Assembly (NCBI RefSeq): GCF_016598475.1
Contig: NZ_JAEMUX010000051.1
Coordinates: 1-64,000 of the forward strand
Length of the DNA: 64,000 bases
Direction of reading: 5' to 3'
DNA from: Streptomyces adelaidensis
GTDB taxonomy: Bacteria; Actinomycetota; Actinomycetes; Streptomycetales; Streptomycetaceae
Shown here: one piece after another, positions 38,228-46,571 of the stretch
How positions within the stretch are numbered: position 1 is the first letter of the stretch
Layout: each line of letters starts with the position of its first letter
The notes under the pieces: generated by a model
Seen by the model: the letters and a program-made list of their open reading frames with translations, nothing else
Database searches by the model: none
What the model was told of the DNA's origin: nothing
Made by a program: the position numbers and the translations under genes

Positions 38228-39021
38228 GCACCGTCCGCACCGTCACGTCCCCGAGCCGTACGACGGCCAAGGGCCGTATGACCGCCCTCGTCCGCGCCGA
38301 GCTGACGCTGCTGGGGCGGAGCCGGGCCACGCTGGTCACGGCGGTGCTCGTGCCCTTGCTGCTGCCGCTCAGCGTGCGGTCGGCGACGGACGAGATGGAT
38401 CTGGCGAAGGCGGGGCTGAGCGTCGGGACGGTCATCCTGCCCGCCGCGGTCGGCTTCTCGCTGCTCTTCGCGATCTACACCACCCTCACCAGCGTCTATG
38501 TCGTACGCCGCGAGGAACTGGTCATCAAGCGGCTGCGGACCGGTGAGCTGCGCGACCCGGAGATCCTGGTCGGGGCCGCGCTGCCCGCCGTCGGCATCGG
38601 GCTCGCGCAGTGTGTGCTCGTCACGGCCGGCAGCACGGTCCTGCTCGACGTCGAGACCCCGCCCGCTCCCCAACTTGCCGTACTGGGCGTGCTGTTGGGG
38701 GTCGTGCTGTGCGTGGCGCTGGCGGCGGTCACGGCGGGCCTCAGCCGTACGGCCGAGAGCGCGCAGGTGACCAGCCTGCCGCTGATGTTCGTGTCGATGC
38801 TCGGCTCGGGCATCACCATCCCCCTCGAAGTGCTGCCCGACCGCGTGGCCGCCGTCTGCGAACTGCTGCCGCTCTCCCCTGTCATCACCCTGGTGCGCGG
38901 CGGCTGGACCGGCGACCTGTCCGCCTACGAGGCACTCGGCGCCATCGCCACCGCGCTGGCCTGGACCCTGCTCGCGGTGTTTGCTGTACGGCGGTGGTTC
39001 CGCTGGGAACCGCGCCGGTGA
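38224..39021 (+). CDS. ABC-2 type permease
   Basis: 265 aa with six hydrophobic segments: ATLVTAVLVPLLLPLS, GTVILPAAVGFSLLF, ALPAVGIGLAQCVLV, LAVLGVLLGVVLCVALA, LPLMFVSMLGSGITI and IATALAWTLLAVFAV. A REELVIKRLRTG coupling helix sits after the second. This is the ABC-2/DrrB fold partnering the preceding ATPase. Its ATG overlaps the ATPase stop. It ends 13 bp before the kinase start, so the four genes form one operon. Confidence 0.93.
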   Translation: MSTVRTVTSPSRTTAKGRMTALVRAELTLLGRSRATLVTAVLVPLLLPLSVRSATDEMDLAKAGLSVGTVILPAAVGFSLLFAIYTTLTSVYVVRREELVIKRLRTGELRDPEILVGAALPAVGIGLAQCVLVTAGSTVLLDVETPPAPQLAVLGVLLGVVLCVALAAVTAGLSRTAESAQVTSLPLMFVSMLGSGITIPLEVLPDRVAAVCELLPLSPVITLVRGGWTGDLSAYEALGAIATALAWTLLAVFAVRRWFRWEPRR

Positions 39022-39034
39022 GAGGGGTTGGGTC

Positions 39035-40303
39035 ATGCGGGGGCCGGGGGCATGGTGGCGGGGAAAGAGCACGCCGGCGAAGGTGGAGACGTACACGCGG
39101 TGGTCGTTCCACTCGTTCCCGTTGATCGAGATCGGCGGGTTCGGGATACCGCTCTTCGGCCAGTTGTCGCTGCGGTACGCCGGCTGGTTCTTCGCCCTGG
39201 TGTGCGCGCACGCCGCGCTCTCCTCGATCACGGTCTCCCGGTCGCTCGACTGGGTGCGCGGCAGCCGTGAGCAGCCCGTACGCCTGCTCTGGACGCTCGG
39301 GACCGCCACCGCGCTGGTAGGGCTCGTGGCGTTCGTCCTCGCCCACGGCGGGGCCCCCGACGACGACGCCAGGACGGCGCTGGGCGTGATGTTCGGAGGC
39401 GTCCTGATCTTCGGCGTCGGCATCATCGCGCTCGGCCTCCGCAGCCGACGGCGCGTACTGGCCATGGTCGTGGCCTTCGTCGCGGTCAGCGGGGCCTCGG
39501 CCCTCGCCGTCGGGGCCAACGGGGCCGAAGTCCTGGCCACCGTGCTGGCGATGCTGTTCGGCATCACGGCCATCGCCTTCACCTCCATCTTCTCCGTCTG
39601 GCTCCTCAGGGCCGTCTACGAACTCGACGACGCCCGCGAGACCCGCGCCCGGCTCGCCGTGGCCGAGGAACGGCTCCGCTTCGGACGCGACCTGCACGAC
39701 GTGATCGGCCGCAACCTCGCGGTCATCGCCCTCAAGAGCGAACTGGCCGTCCAGCTGGCCCGCCGGGAACGCCCCGAGGCCGTCGAGCAGATGATCGAGG
39801 TCCAGCGGATCGCGCAGGAGTCCCAGCGCGAGGTGCGCGATGTCGTACGGGGGTACCGCGAGGCCGACCTCGGCGTGGAACTCTCCGGTGCGCGCGGTGT
39901 GTTGGAGGCAGCCGGCATCGACTGCTCGGTCGCCGGGGCGGACACCGCCGGGCTGCCCGGCGAGGTGCAGTCCGCGCTCGCGTGGGTGGTGCGGGAAGGA
40001 ACGACGAACGTGCTGCGGCACGGGAACGCAGGGCAGTGCGCGGTGGTGTTGAAGGTGACGGAGGGGCAGGTGGTGCTGACCGTGGAGAACGACGGGCTAC
40101 GGGTGGCCGGGGACGGAGGCGGGGACACGGAGCGCTGCGGCGGGGGCGGCGGGTCCGGGCTCGCCGGGCTGCGAGAGCGGCTGGCGGTCGTGGCCGGGAC
40201 GCTGGAGGCGGGACCGGTGGGCGGGGAGGCGTTCCGGGTGGTGGCCCGGGTGCCGCTGCCGTCGCCGAGAGCCGCGGTCCCCGTGGGGAAGGGCACGTCA
40301 TGA
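39035..40303 (+). CDS. Sensor histidine kinase (HisKA_3 type)
   Basis: 422 aa. Several hydrophobic segments (about residues 30-190) form a membrane sensor without a large extracellular loop. The dimerization/phosphoacceptor helix has GRDLHDVIGRNLAVIALKSE with His221. The HATPase domain has VVREGTTNVLRHG (N box) and GGGSGLAGLRERL (G box), the NarL/DesK-type arrangement. It probably senses membrane state or the exporter substrate and phosphorylates the regulator that follows. The start is the ATG at 39035 behind GAGGGG. The stop overlaps the regulator start. Confidence 0.92.
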   Translation: MRGPGAWWRGKSTPAKVETYTRWSFHSFPLIEIGGFGIPLFGQLSLRYAGWFFALVCAHAALSSITVSRSLDWVRGSREQPVRLLWTLGTATALVGLVAFVLAHGGAPDDDARTALGVMFGGVLIFGVGIIALGLRSRRRVLAMVVAFVAVSGASALAVGANGAEVLATVLAMLFGITAIAFTSIFSVWLLRAVYELDDARETRARLAVAEERLRFGRDLHDVIGRNLAVIALKSELAVQLARRERPEAVEQMIEVQRIAQESQREVRDVVRGYREADLGVELSGARGVLEAAGIDCSVAGADTAGLPGEVQSALAWVVREGTTNVLRHGNAGQCAVVLKVTEGQVVLTVENDGLRVAGDGGGDTERCGGGGGSGLAGLRERLAVVAGTLEAGPVGGEAFRVVARVPLPSPRAAVPVGKGTS

Positions 40304-40932
40304 GCGCCGTACCGGAGGCCGGGCGGCGTGTGCGGCTGCTGCTCGCCGATGACGAGCATCTGATCAGGGGGGCGCTGGCCGCGCTGCTGTCGCTGGAGGA
40401 CGACCTGGTGGTGGTCGCGGAGGCGGCGAGCGGTCCGGAGGCGCTGGCCATGGCGCGGGCGCACGAGCCGGACGTGGCGGTGCTGGACCTGGAGATGCCG
40501 GGCGCGGACGGTGTGAAGGTGGCCACATCCCTGCGGGCCGAACTGCCGGGCTGCCGGGTGCTGATCGTGACCGGCCATGGGCGGCCGGGGCATCTGAAGC
40601 GGGCGCTTGAGGCGGGTGTGCGCGGTTTCGTCCCCAAGACCGTCAGCGCGCAGCGGCTCGCCGAGATCATCCGGACAGTGCACGCGGGAAGCCGTTATGT
40701 GGACCCGGAGTTGGCGGCCGACGCCATCTCCGCGGGGGACTCGCCGCTGACCGCGCGGGAGGCCGAGGTGCTCGAATTCGCCGGCGACGGGTCGCCCGTC
40801 GCGGAGATCGCCGAACGCGCCGCGCTCTCCCAGGGGACCGTACGGAACTATCTGTCGTCGGCCGTCTCCAAGCTCGGGGTGGAGAATCGGCACGCGGCGG
40901 TGCGGCTCGCACGGGAGCGAGGTTGGGTATAG
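40300..40932 (+). CDS. NarL/LuxR-type response regulator
   Basis: 210 aa. The receiver domain has acidic DDEH (17-20), phosphoacceptor D63 (VLDLEMPG), the TGHG switch Thr, and K at FVPKTV. The C-terminal LuxR HTH is LTAREAEVLEFAGDGSPVAEIAERAALSQGTVRNYLSSAVSKLG. It overlaps the kinase by ATGA. It likely regulates the ABC genes upstream. The operon ends directly before tRNA-Gly copy 2, without a hairpin between. Confidence 0.94.
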   Translation: MSAVPEAGRRVRLLLADDEHLIRGALAALLSLEDDLVVVAEAASGPEALAMARAHEPDVAVLDLEMPGADGVKVATSLRAELPGCRVLIVTGHGRPGHLKRALEAGVRGFVPKTVSAQRLAEIIRTVHAGSRYVDPELAADAISAGDSPLTAREAEVLEFAGDGSPVAEIAERAALSQGTVRNYLSSAVSKLGVENRHAAVRLARERGWV

Positions 40933-40955
40933 TGGGCTTCGCGCCACGGCGCAAC

Positions 40956-41028
40956 GCGGACGTAGCTCAGTTGGTAGAGCGCAACCTTGCCAAGGTTGAG
41001 GTCGCCAGTTCGAACCTGGTCGTCCGCT
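40956..41028 (+). tRNA. tRNA-Gly (GCC anticodon), copy 2
   Basis: A 73-nt gene identical to the copy at 36968. It begins 23 bp after the response regulator stop. Confidence 0.95.
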
Positions 41029-41033
41029 CGTGA

Positions 41034-41068
41034 AAGAAGGCCCCGGTCATCGCGACCGGGGCCTTCTT
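41034..41068 (+). terminator. Terminator after tRNA-Gly copy 2
   Basis: A 15-bp stem AAGAAGGCCCCGGTC with loop ATCGC. It is nearly the same as the terminator after copy 1, differing mainly in the loop. On the minus strand it could also serve purC, whose stop is 18 bp away. Confidence 0.9.
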
Positions 41069-41086
41069 CGTGTGCCTGTCGCGGCA

Positions 41087-41986
41087 CTAGCTCCAGGTCA
41101 GGCCCGTCAGACGCTCGTACGCCTCCACGTACTTGGCGCGGGTGGCGGCGACGATCTCCGCGGGGAGCGGCGGCGGGGGCTGCTCGCTCGCCCGGTCCCA
41201 GCCGGACTCGGCGGAGGTCAGCCAGTCGCGGACGAACTGCTTGTCGAAGGACGGCTGGGCGTGGCCCGGCTCCCACAGATCGGCCGGCCAGAAGCGGGAC
41301 GAGTCGGGGGTGAGGACCTCGTCGGCGAGGACAAGGGTGTCCTCCTCGTAGCCGAACTCGAACTTGGTGTCGGCCAGGATGATGCCCCGGTCGCGGGCGA
41401 TGTCCCGGGCCCGGGCGTACACGGCGAGGGTCGTCTGGCGCAGCTGGGCGGCGGTCTCCGCGCCGACCTGGCGGGCCACCTCCTCGTACGAGACGTTCTC
41501 GTCGTGCTCGCCGACGGCGGCCTTGGTGGCCGGGGTGAAGATCGGCGCCGGCAGCTCCGAGCCGTCGACCAGGCCCTCGGGGAGGGCGAGGCCGCAGACC
41601 GTACGGGAGTCGTTGTACTCCAGCAGGCCCGAGCCGGTGAGATAGCCGCGGGCGACGGCCTCCACCGGGACCATCTTGAGCGACTTGCAGATGAGGGTGC
41701 GGCCCGCCCAGTCGGCGGGGGCGCCCGGTGGGAGTTCGCTGCTCAGGACGTGGTTCGGGACCAGGTCGGCGAGCTGGTCGAACCACCAGAGGGACAGCTG
41801 CGTGAGGACGCGCCCCTTGTCGGGGATCTCCGTCGGCAGCACCCAGTCGAACGCGGACGTTCGGTCGCTGGCGACCATCACGAGGTCGCCCGCCTCGTTC
41901 TGGTACAGCTCGCGCACCTTGCCGGTGTGCAGATGCACCAGGCCCGGAACCTGAACAGGCTCGGGCTTTTCTACGAATCCGGACAC
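41087..41986 (-). CDS. purC: SAICAR synthase
   Basis: 299 aa from a GTG with GGGGAGG upstream. LHTGKVRELYQ near the start, SDRTSAFDWVLPTEIPDKG, LICKSLKMVPVEAVARGYLTGSG and DTKFEFGYEEDTLVLADEVLTPDSSRFW are the family signatures. It condenses CAIR with aspartate using ATP, step 8 of purine synthesis. It is monocistronic and convergent with the tRNA-Gly terminator. Confidence 0.97.
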   Translation of the reverse strand: MSGFVEKPEPVQVPGLVHLHTGKVRELYQNEAGDLVMVASDRTSAFDWVLPTEIPDKGRVLTQLSLWWFDQLADLVPNHVLSSELPPGAPADWAGRTLICKSLKMVPVEAVARGYLTGSGLLEYNDSRTVCGLALPEGLVDGSELPAPIFTPATKAAVGEHDENVSYEEVARQVGAETAAQLRQTTLAVYARARDIARDRGIILADTKFEFGYEEDTLVLADEVLTPDSSRFWPADLWEPGHAQPSFDKQFVRDWLTSAESGWDRASEQPPPPLPAEIVAATRAKYVEAYERLTGLTWS

Positions 41987-42125
41987 GGTTCCTCCCCGTG
42001 GTGATGTCCAATGGCCTGATTGTCCCGTACACCGGGATCGATCTCGGACAGAGGGTGGGGCGCGCGAGTCGGGGGGCGCGGGGCGGGGGGGCCGGGTGGT
42101 GCGCTCCGGCGCCTCGGGGTGGTCG

Positions 42126-42222
42126 GAGAGGTGCCTCGGTCGCGGTGGGCGGAGAGGTGCCTCAGTCGCGGTGGGCGGAGAGGTGCCTCAGTCGCGGTGG
42201 GCGGAGAGGTGCCTCAGTCGCG
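42126..42222. repeat. 26-bp tandem repeat at the 3' end of the amidase-like gene
   Basis: GAGAGGTGCCTCAGTCGCGG plus GTGGGCG-type filler recurs at 42126, 42152 and 42178, with a partial copy at 42204 that contains the stop codon of the next minus-strand gene. The copies differ by at most one base. Confidence 0.88.
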
Positions 42223-43731
42223 CTTGCAGATGCGGTCCAGGAGGTTCGCGGTGGCGCGCTGGACGCGGGTGTCGACGTGGCCGGGGCGGTCCAGGGCCGG
42301 GGACCAGGCGAATGTGCCGGATGCGAAGACCCAGGCGCCGGAGGGGGCGCGGTAGAGGGAGGTCTCCTGGTGGCGGACGACGTCCTCGCTGTCCCTGTAC
42401 GGGGAGTGGGCGAGGAGGATGCGGCCGTGGTGCTCGGGGAGCGGGGTGCGCGGGAAGTAGCGGTCGGCCTCGCCCGCGACCATGCCGGCCAGCTCGTCGC
42501 CCTCGTGGGCGCCGGTCGCGTCCCAGAGCCAGTGGTCGGCGTTGCGCACGACCAGGGGGTGGGGGTCGGGGACCCGGCCCGCGTACTGGATGCCGATCAC
42601 CTGCTGTTCGGGGCGGTCGATCTCGCGCCAGAGGGCGGGTTTGCCGGGGCCCCGGCGTTTTCGGCAGGTGAGGAGGCGGTCGGGGACACCGGACGGGGAC
42701 GGGCTCAGCTCCACCTGCCAGTACATGCTGTTGGAGGAGAGGAAGACCAGCGAGGTGCCGGTCTCGCGGGCGATCTCGGTGGTCCGGCGCATCTGCGGCG
42801 ACCAGTACTCGTCGTGGCCCGGGAAGACCAGCCCCCGGTAGCGGGTCGGGTCGACGCGGCCGGAGTGCAGGTCGCGGGCGTCGGCGTAGGCGAGGTCGTA
42901 GCCGTAGCGCTCGGCCCAGCGGATGAAGTCGTAGGCGTGGCCGACGTGGAGGGGGAGGCCGGCTCCGGCGTACGGGCGGTCGAAGGAGACCGTCGTCGCC
43001 GCGTCGGACTCGCCGAGCAGCCGGCCGTCCTCGTCCCAGGCGTGGTAGAGGCTGGCGCCGGTGCGGCCGTCCTCCGGGTACAGGTTGTACGCCTGCCAGG
43101 TGATGTCCGGCAGCACGAGCAGCAGGTCGGCCGGGTGGTCGTCGCGGACGGTGAACGGCACGTGGGAGCGGTAGCCGTCGGCGGTGGTGAGGACCGCCAC
43201 GTACGCGCCGGCGTTCCAGTAGTTCGGGATCTGCAGCCGCCAGGACAGCCACCAGTGGTGGCAGGAGACCGTGCGGTCGGCGGTGAGGGGCGGCGGCTGG
43301 ACGATGCCGGCGAGGCGGGGGCTGGTGGTGATCTTCGCTGCGCCGTCGCCGCTGTAGTGGCCGATGCGGTAGATGTCGACGCCGAATTCCTGGGGCGGGT
43401 CCACGGTGATGTGGAAGTCGATGGACTCGCCGGGTGCGGCGACGCCGGTCGCCGTGAACCCCTTGATCTGGCGCCGCACGTCGTCCGCGGAGCGCGGGCC
43501 CGACGAGGAGCGCGGGGCGGGGACGCGGGCGCCCTTGCCCGGTGCGCCCTTGGCCGCCGTGCCGGATTCGGGCGGGCCCGGGTCCAGATACCAGGGCACT
43601 ACTTGGCCGGTGTCGTCGAAGTACGTCACATTGCCCCGTAGCCAGGGGACGGGACCCAGGCCGAAGGGGTCCGTCACGGCGTGGGCGAGGGCGCCCGATT
43701 CCCAGCGGCGGATGTGTTGCTCCGAACCCAT
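42214..43731 (-). CDS. N,N-dimethylformamidase beta-subunit-like protein
   Basis: 505 aa. It shows the conserved core of the N,N-dimethylformamidase large-subunit C-terminal family: GFTATGVAAPGESIDFHITVDPPQEFGVDIYRIGHYSG, LLVLPDITWQAYNLYPE, and FPGHDEYWSPQMRR. The latter part resembles a glutamine-amidotransferase-like fold. No signal peptide. The natural substrate in Streptomyces is unknown, so the amidase name should be read as family only. The stop lies inside a 26-bp tandem repeat. Confidence 0.82.
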   Translation of the reverse strand: MGSEQHIRRWESGALAHAVTDPFGLGPVPWLRGNVTYFDDTGQVVPWYLDPGPPESGTAAKGAPGKGARVPAPRSSSGPRSADDVRRQIKGFTATGVAAPGESIDFHITVDPPQEFGVDIYRIGHYSGDGAAKITTSPRLAGIVQPPPLTADRTVSCHHWWLSWRLQIPNYWNAGAYVAVLTTADGYRSHVPFTVRDDHPADLLLVLPDITWQAYNLYPEDGRTGASLYHAWDEDGRLLGESDAATTVSFDRPYAGAGLPLHVGHAYDFIRWAERYGYDLAYADARDLHSGRVDPTRYRGLVFPGHDEYWSPQMRRTTEIARETGTSLVFLSSNSMYWQVELSPSPSGVPDRLLTCRKRRGPGKPALWREIDRPEQQVIGIQYAGRVPDPHPLVVRNADHWLWDATGAHEGDELAGMVAGEADRYFPRTPLPEHHGRILLAHSPYRDSEDVVRHQETSLYRAPSGAWVFASGTFAWSPALDRPGHVDTRVQRATANLLDRICKRD

Positions 43732-43852
43732 GAGTTCTCCCCTCCCTCGTCCCCCGTGAACTGACGCAAGCCCTTGCTACGTACGCGATCGGTCCCAGCA
43801 CATCACATTACGCACGCGCTCCGTCACCGTTCGTCGCTAATTGGCAGGAGTG

Positions 43853-43990
43853 GAACGGGGGGCTCCGGGTGGGGAGTTGGGGAGGGTGGGTGGTTCGGGG
43901 GGCGGTGGGGGGGGGTGGTTCGGGGGCGGTGGGGGATGGTCGGGGGCGGTTGGTGGCGGGCGGGGGTGGGTGCTGGCCGGCCGGTCGGGT
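43853..43990 (+). repeat. G-run-rich tract with G-quadruplex potential
   Basis: The plus strand has over a dozen runs of 3-9 G separated by short loops (GGTTCGGGGG and GGCGGTGGGGG repeated). It lies between the formamidase-like gene (start 43731) and the stop of the next minus-strand gene (44024). No gene is supported in this gap. Confidence 0.75.
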
Positions 43991-44023
43991 GCCGACAGGT
44001 CCGTCACGTGCCGTCAGGTTCCG

Positions 44024-46078
44024 TCAGACCAGGCGGACCGGTTTTTCGGGGCGGACGCCGAGGGTGCGGAGCCAGTCACGGAGGGGGGCGGGGTCGCCTT
44101 CCTCGACGAGGGTGAGGACGCGGGGGGTGAGGTCGGCGGCCCGTTCCCCGTGGACGAGGAGGGAGGGGCCGTCGAGCCAGTCGAGGCCGGGGGTGGCGCC
44201 GGCCGTGTCCATCGCCGCGCAGCAGACCATCGCGGTGACGTGATCCGCCAGCAGTTCGCGGCCCGTGCGGGGCGGCTGCATCGGGAACAGTGGCAGCAGG
44301 CCGTCGTCCCACAGGTCCCGGTCCGGGCCCTGCGCTTCGGCGCCGCCACCGGCCGCGCCTGGCCCGGCGGCCGGGGCCGCCGCCTCCTCCCGCGCCAACT
44401 CGGCGGTGAGGCCTGCGGCGAGGGCGGCGGAGTGGGCGTTGGTGAGGCGGGGTTCGTCGTCGTCCTCGTCGTGCGCGGCGTGGCCGTCGTGCGCGGCGTG
44501 GCCGTCGTGCGCGGCGTACTCGCCGGGCTCGGGGTTGTCGGGGGTTCCGGGGGCCTCTGGGGTGTCGTCGGCGTGAGGGGATATGTGGTGCTGGTCCGGT
44601 TCTTGGTCTCGCTCTCGGCCTCGGTCTTGGGCTCGGTCTCGGTCTTGGGCTCGGTCTTGGGCTTGGGCTCGGTGGCGGTCTTGATCCTGGTCGTGCTCGT
44701 GGGTCTGTCGGCTCTCAGAAGCCGTCAGGTGGTCCAGTACGCGGGCCAGGGTCGGGCCGCCGGGGGCCGGGCCGTTCGGGTCCGTGCCCGTGCCGCCTGT
44801 CCTGTGGCGGACGCCCAGCGCGTCCAGGACCCGGTGGAGGCGGGCCGCGTCGGTACGCCATTTGCGGTCGACGACCTCGTCCGGGTACTCCTGCCAGTCG
44901 ACGGGGGCCCAGTCGGGGCCGGACTCGGCGGGGCCGCCGTGGAAGAGCCGGGCGGCGAGGAGGGACGCGGCCTCGTCGATCGTGCCGGGCTCTTCGAGGA
45001 GGTCGCAGGCGGGGCGCTCGCCGAGCCGGGAGGCGAAGCCCTCGGCGAGGCGGTCGCGGCGGGACAGCTCGGTGAGCGCGGCGACGACACCCGCGTCGAG
45101 ACGGGACGGCCAGCGGCCCATCCGCCAGGCCGGCAGCGCCACCCGGGTGAGGAGGCGGTCCCAGCCCGCGTAGGCGAGGCCCACCTGCTCCTGGGCGACG
45201 ATCCGCAGACCGTAGTCCACAGCCTGTGCGCGCTCGGCCGCGGCTGCGGCGACCCCTCGCTCCATCTCGGCCGCGTGCCCCCGGCAGCCGCGCAGCAGCA
45301 GCCGGGTCACCCAGCCGACACCGGCCAGCACGGTCCGGACGAGCGGACCGCGCGTCGGCGCCGAGGCGACGGCCACGGCGGCGTCCAGGCCGCGTACGAA
45401 ACGGCGGGCCGCGGCTATGTCGGGGTGCGCGGACGGTCCCGTACCCGCGACGACGGGTGCCAGCACCGCCCGTAGCTCACCGACCCGCATCCACCACAGG
45501 AACGGTGAGCCGATGACGAGCACGGGGGCGGTGGGGGCGCGGTGGCGACGGGGCGAGGACAGCCCGGACGACAGGCCGCGTACGCCGGTCATCTCGTCGT
45601 GGGATCCGTCGGCCGAGGTCGGTGCGGGGATGGCGGGCGGGCGGGGGGCCGGCGGGGCGTGAGCCGGGTGGGTGCGGTCCTCCAGCCAGCTGTCGCAGTC
45701 CGGCGTGAGCGCTATCGCGGAGGGGGGCGGGACGTCCAGGCGGTCGGCGAGATCCCGCACCAGCCGGTAGAGGTCGGGCGCGGACTCCTCGGCGATCGCG
45801 ACCGTGGGGCTCACGGCGGGCCGGGCGCGGGCGACGACGAGGGAGATGCCGGCGGCGGCGAGCAGCACGACGGCGGCGATGCCGGACATGATCCAGCTCG
45901 CCACGGACCAGCCCCGGCCGGTCAGGTGGCCGGTGGACCCACCGGCCAGGAGGACGACGGCGACGGCCGCGGGCAACAGGGCCACGGCCAGTGCCCTGCT
46001 GCGGACACGCAGCACGGCGAGGGCCCTGGCGCGCGCGGCCTGCGCGCCCGCCTCCTCACCACCTGCCATACCGGTCAC
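44024..46078 (-). CDS. Membrane protein resembling an M48 peptidase that lost its zinc site
   Basis: 684 aa. Two hydrophobic segments lie near residues 30-45 and 60-82. ESAPDLYRLVRDLADRLDVPPPSAIALTPD then VLVIGSPFLWWMRVGELRAVLAPVVAG follows the M48 pattern, but the HExxH expected after LRAVLA is replaced by PVVAG. A repetitive charged linker (QDRAQDRDRAQDRGRERDQ, then AAHDGHAAHDGH) separates a C-terminal domain. It is probably a non-catalytic membrane protein; the function is unknown. Two copies of a 17-bp repeat lie upstream of its start. Confidence 0.75.
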   Translation of the reverse strand: MTGMAGGEEAGAQAARARALAVLRVRSRALAVALLPAAVAVVLLAGGSTGHLTGRGWSVASWIMSGIAAVVLLAAAGISLVVARARPAVSPTVAIAEESAPDLYRLVRDLADRLDVPPPSAIALTPDCDSWLEDRTHPAHAPPAPRPPAIPAPTSADGSHDEMTGVRGLSSGLSSPRRHRAPTAPVLVIGSPFLWWMRVGELRAVLAPVVAGTGPSAHPDIAAARRFVRGLDAAVAVASAPTRGPLVRTVLAGVGWVTRLLLRGCRGHAAEMERGVAAAAAERAQAVDYGLRIVAQEQVGLAYAGWDRLLTRVALPAWRMGRWPSRLDAGVVAALTELSRRDRLAEGFASRLGERPACDLLEEPGTIDEAASLLAARLFHGGPAESGPDWAPVDWQEYPDEVVDRKWRTDAARLHRVLDALGVRHRTGGTGTDPNGPAPGGPTLARVLDHLTASESRQTHEHDQDQDRHRAQAQDRAQDRDRAQDRGRERDQEPDQHHISPHADDTPEAPGTPDNPEPGEYAAHDGHAAHDGHAAHDEDDDEPRLTNAHSAALAAGLTAELAREEAAAPAAGPGAAGGGAEAQGPDRDLWDDGLLPLFPMQPPRTGRELLADHVTAMVCCAAMDTAGATPGLDWLDGPSLLVHGERAADLTPRVLTLVEEGDPAPLRDWLRTLGVRPEKPVRLV

Positions 46079-46120
46079 GACCCGACGTCACCCCCTGCTG
46101 TCCCGTGCGGCGCGCACCGC

Positions 46121-46154
46121 GACGACTGCTCGTCACTGACGACTGCTCGTCACT
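46121..46154. repeat. 17-bp tandem palindromic repeat upstream of the M48-like gene
   Basis: GACGACTGCTCGTCACT occurs twice head to tail; each copy contains GACGA-CTGC-TCGTC. It lies 43-76 bp before the start of the minus-strand gene, so it may be an operator. The rest of 46155-46540 shows no gene. Confidence 0.7.
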
Positions 46155-46540
46155 GAGGTCGCCGCCGAATGCCCTGACGTTGCTCACTCCCCCACTGTGG
46201 CACCCACCACTGACATCGCAATGCCGGTGGGCCAAGTGCCGGAACGCTTGCGCCGCACCCTAGTTGGGGCCCAGGCCGTCGTCAGCCGGATGGACCATCG
46301 CTCACTCGATGGAATGGCTTTGGGGAGAGGTGGATGACGCTGGGCAAGGATCGGGCCCCGGATTCCGACGGATTTTCCAGGGGTTGTGGGGGTGTCCGAG
46401 GGATTCCGGGGCCTGAGGTTCGTACCCGTTGCTGGTGGTTCGTATGCGGATGTCAGGAGGGGGTGCGGAAGGCCGTGGTTGCGCGGAAGGTCACGGTTGC
46501 GCGGCAGGGGCGGCCGTCGGCCGGTCACGCCCTGTCCGGC

Positions 46541-46565
46541 GGCCGGAGACCGCCGGCCTCCGGCC
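46541..46565 (-). terminator. Hairpin after purD
   Basis: GGCCGGAG (46541-46548) pairs with CTCCGGCC (46558-46565). It is 6 bp past the purD stop. The stem is only 8 bp but very GC-rich. Confidence 0.6.
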
Positions 46566-46571
46566 GGGCCG

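Noticed and set aside
42126..42222. CRISPR array
   Set aside because: The units are contiguous 26-bp repeats without variable spacers, and no cas gene is present in the window.
43841..45475. A 544-codon plus-strand open frame opposite the M48-like gene
   Set aside because: Gly/Val-rich translation of the G-run tract and antisense of a repeat-rich gene; no domain features.
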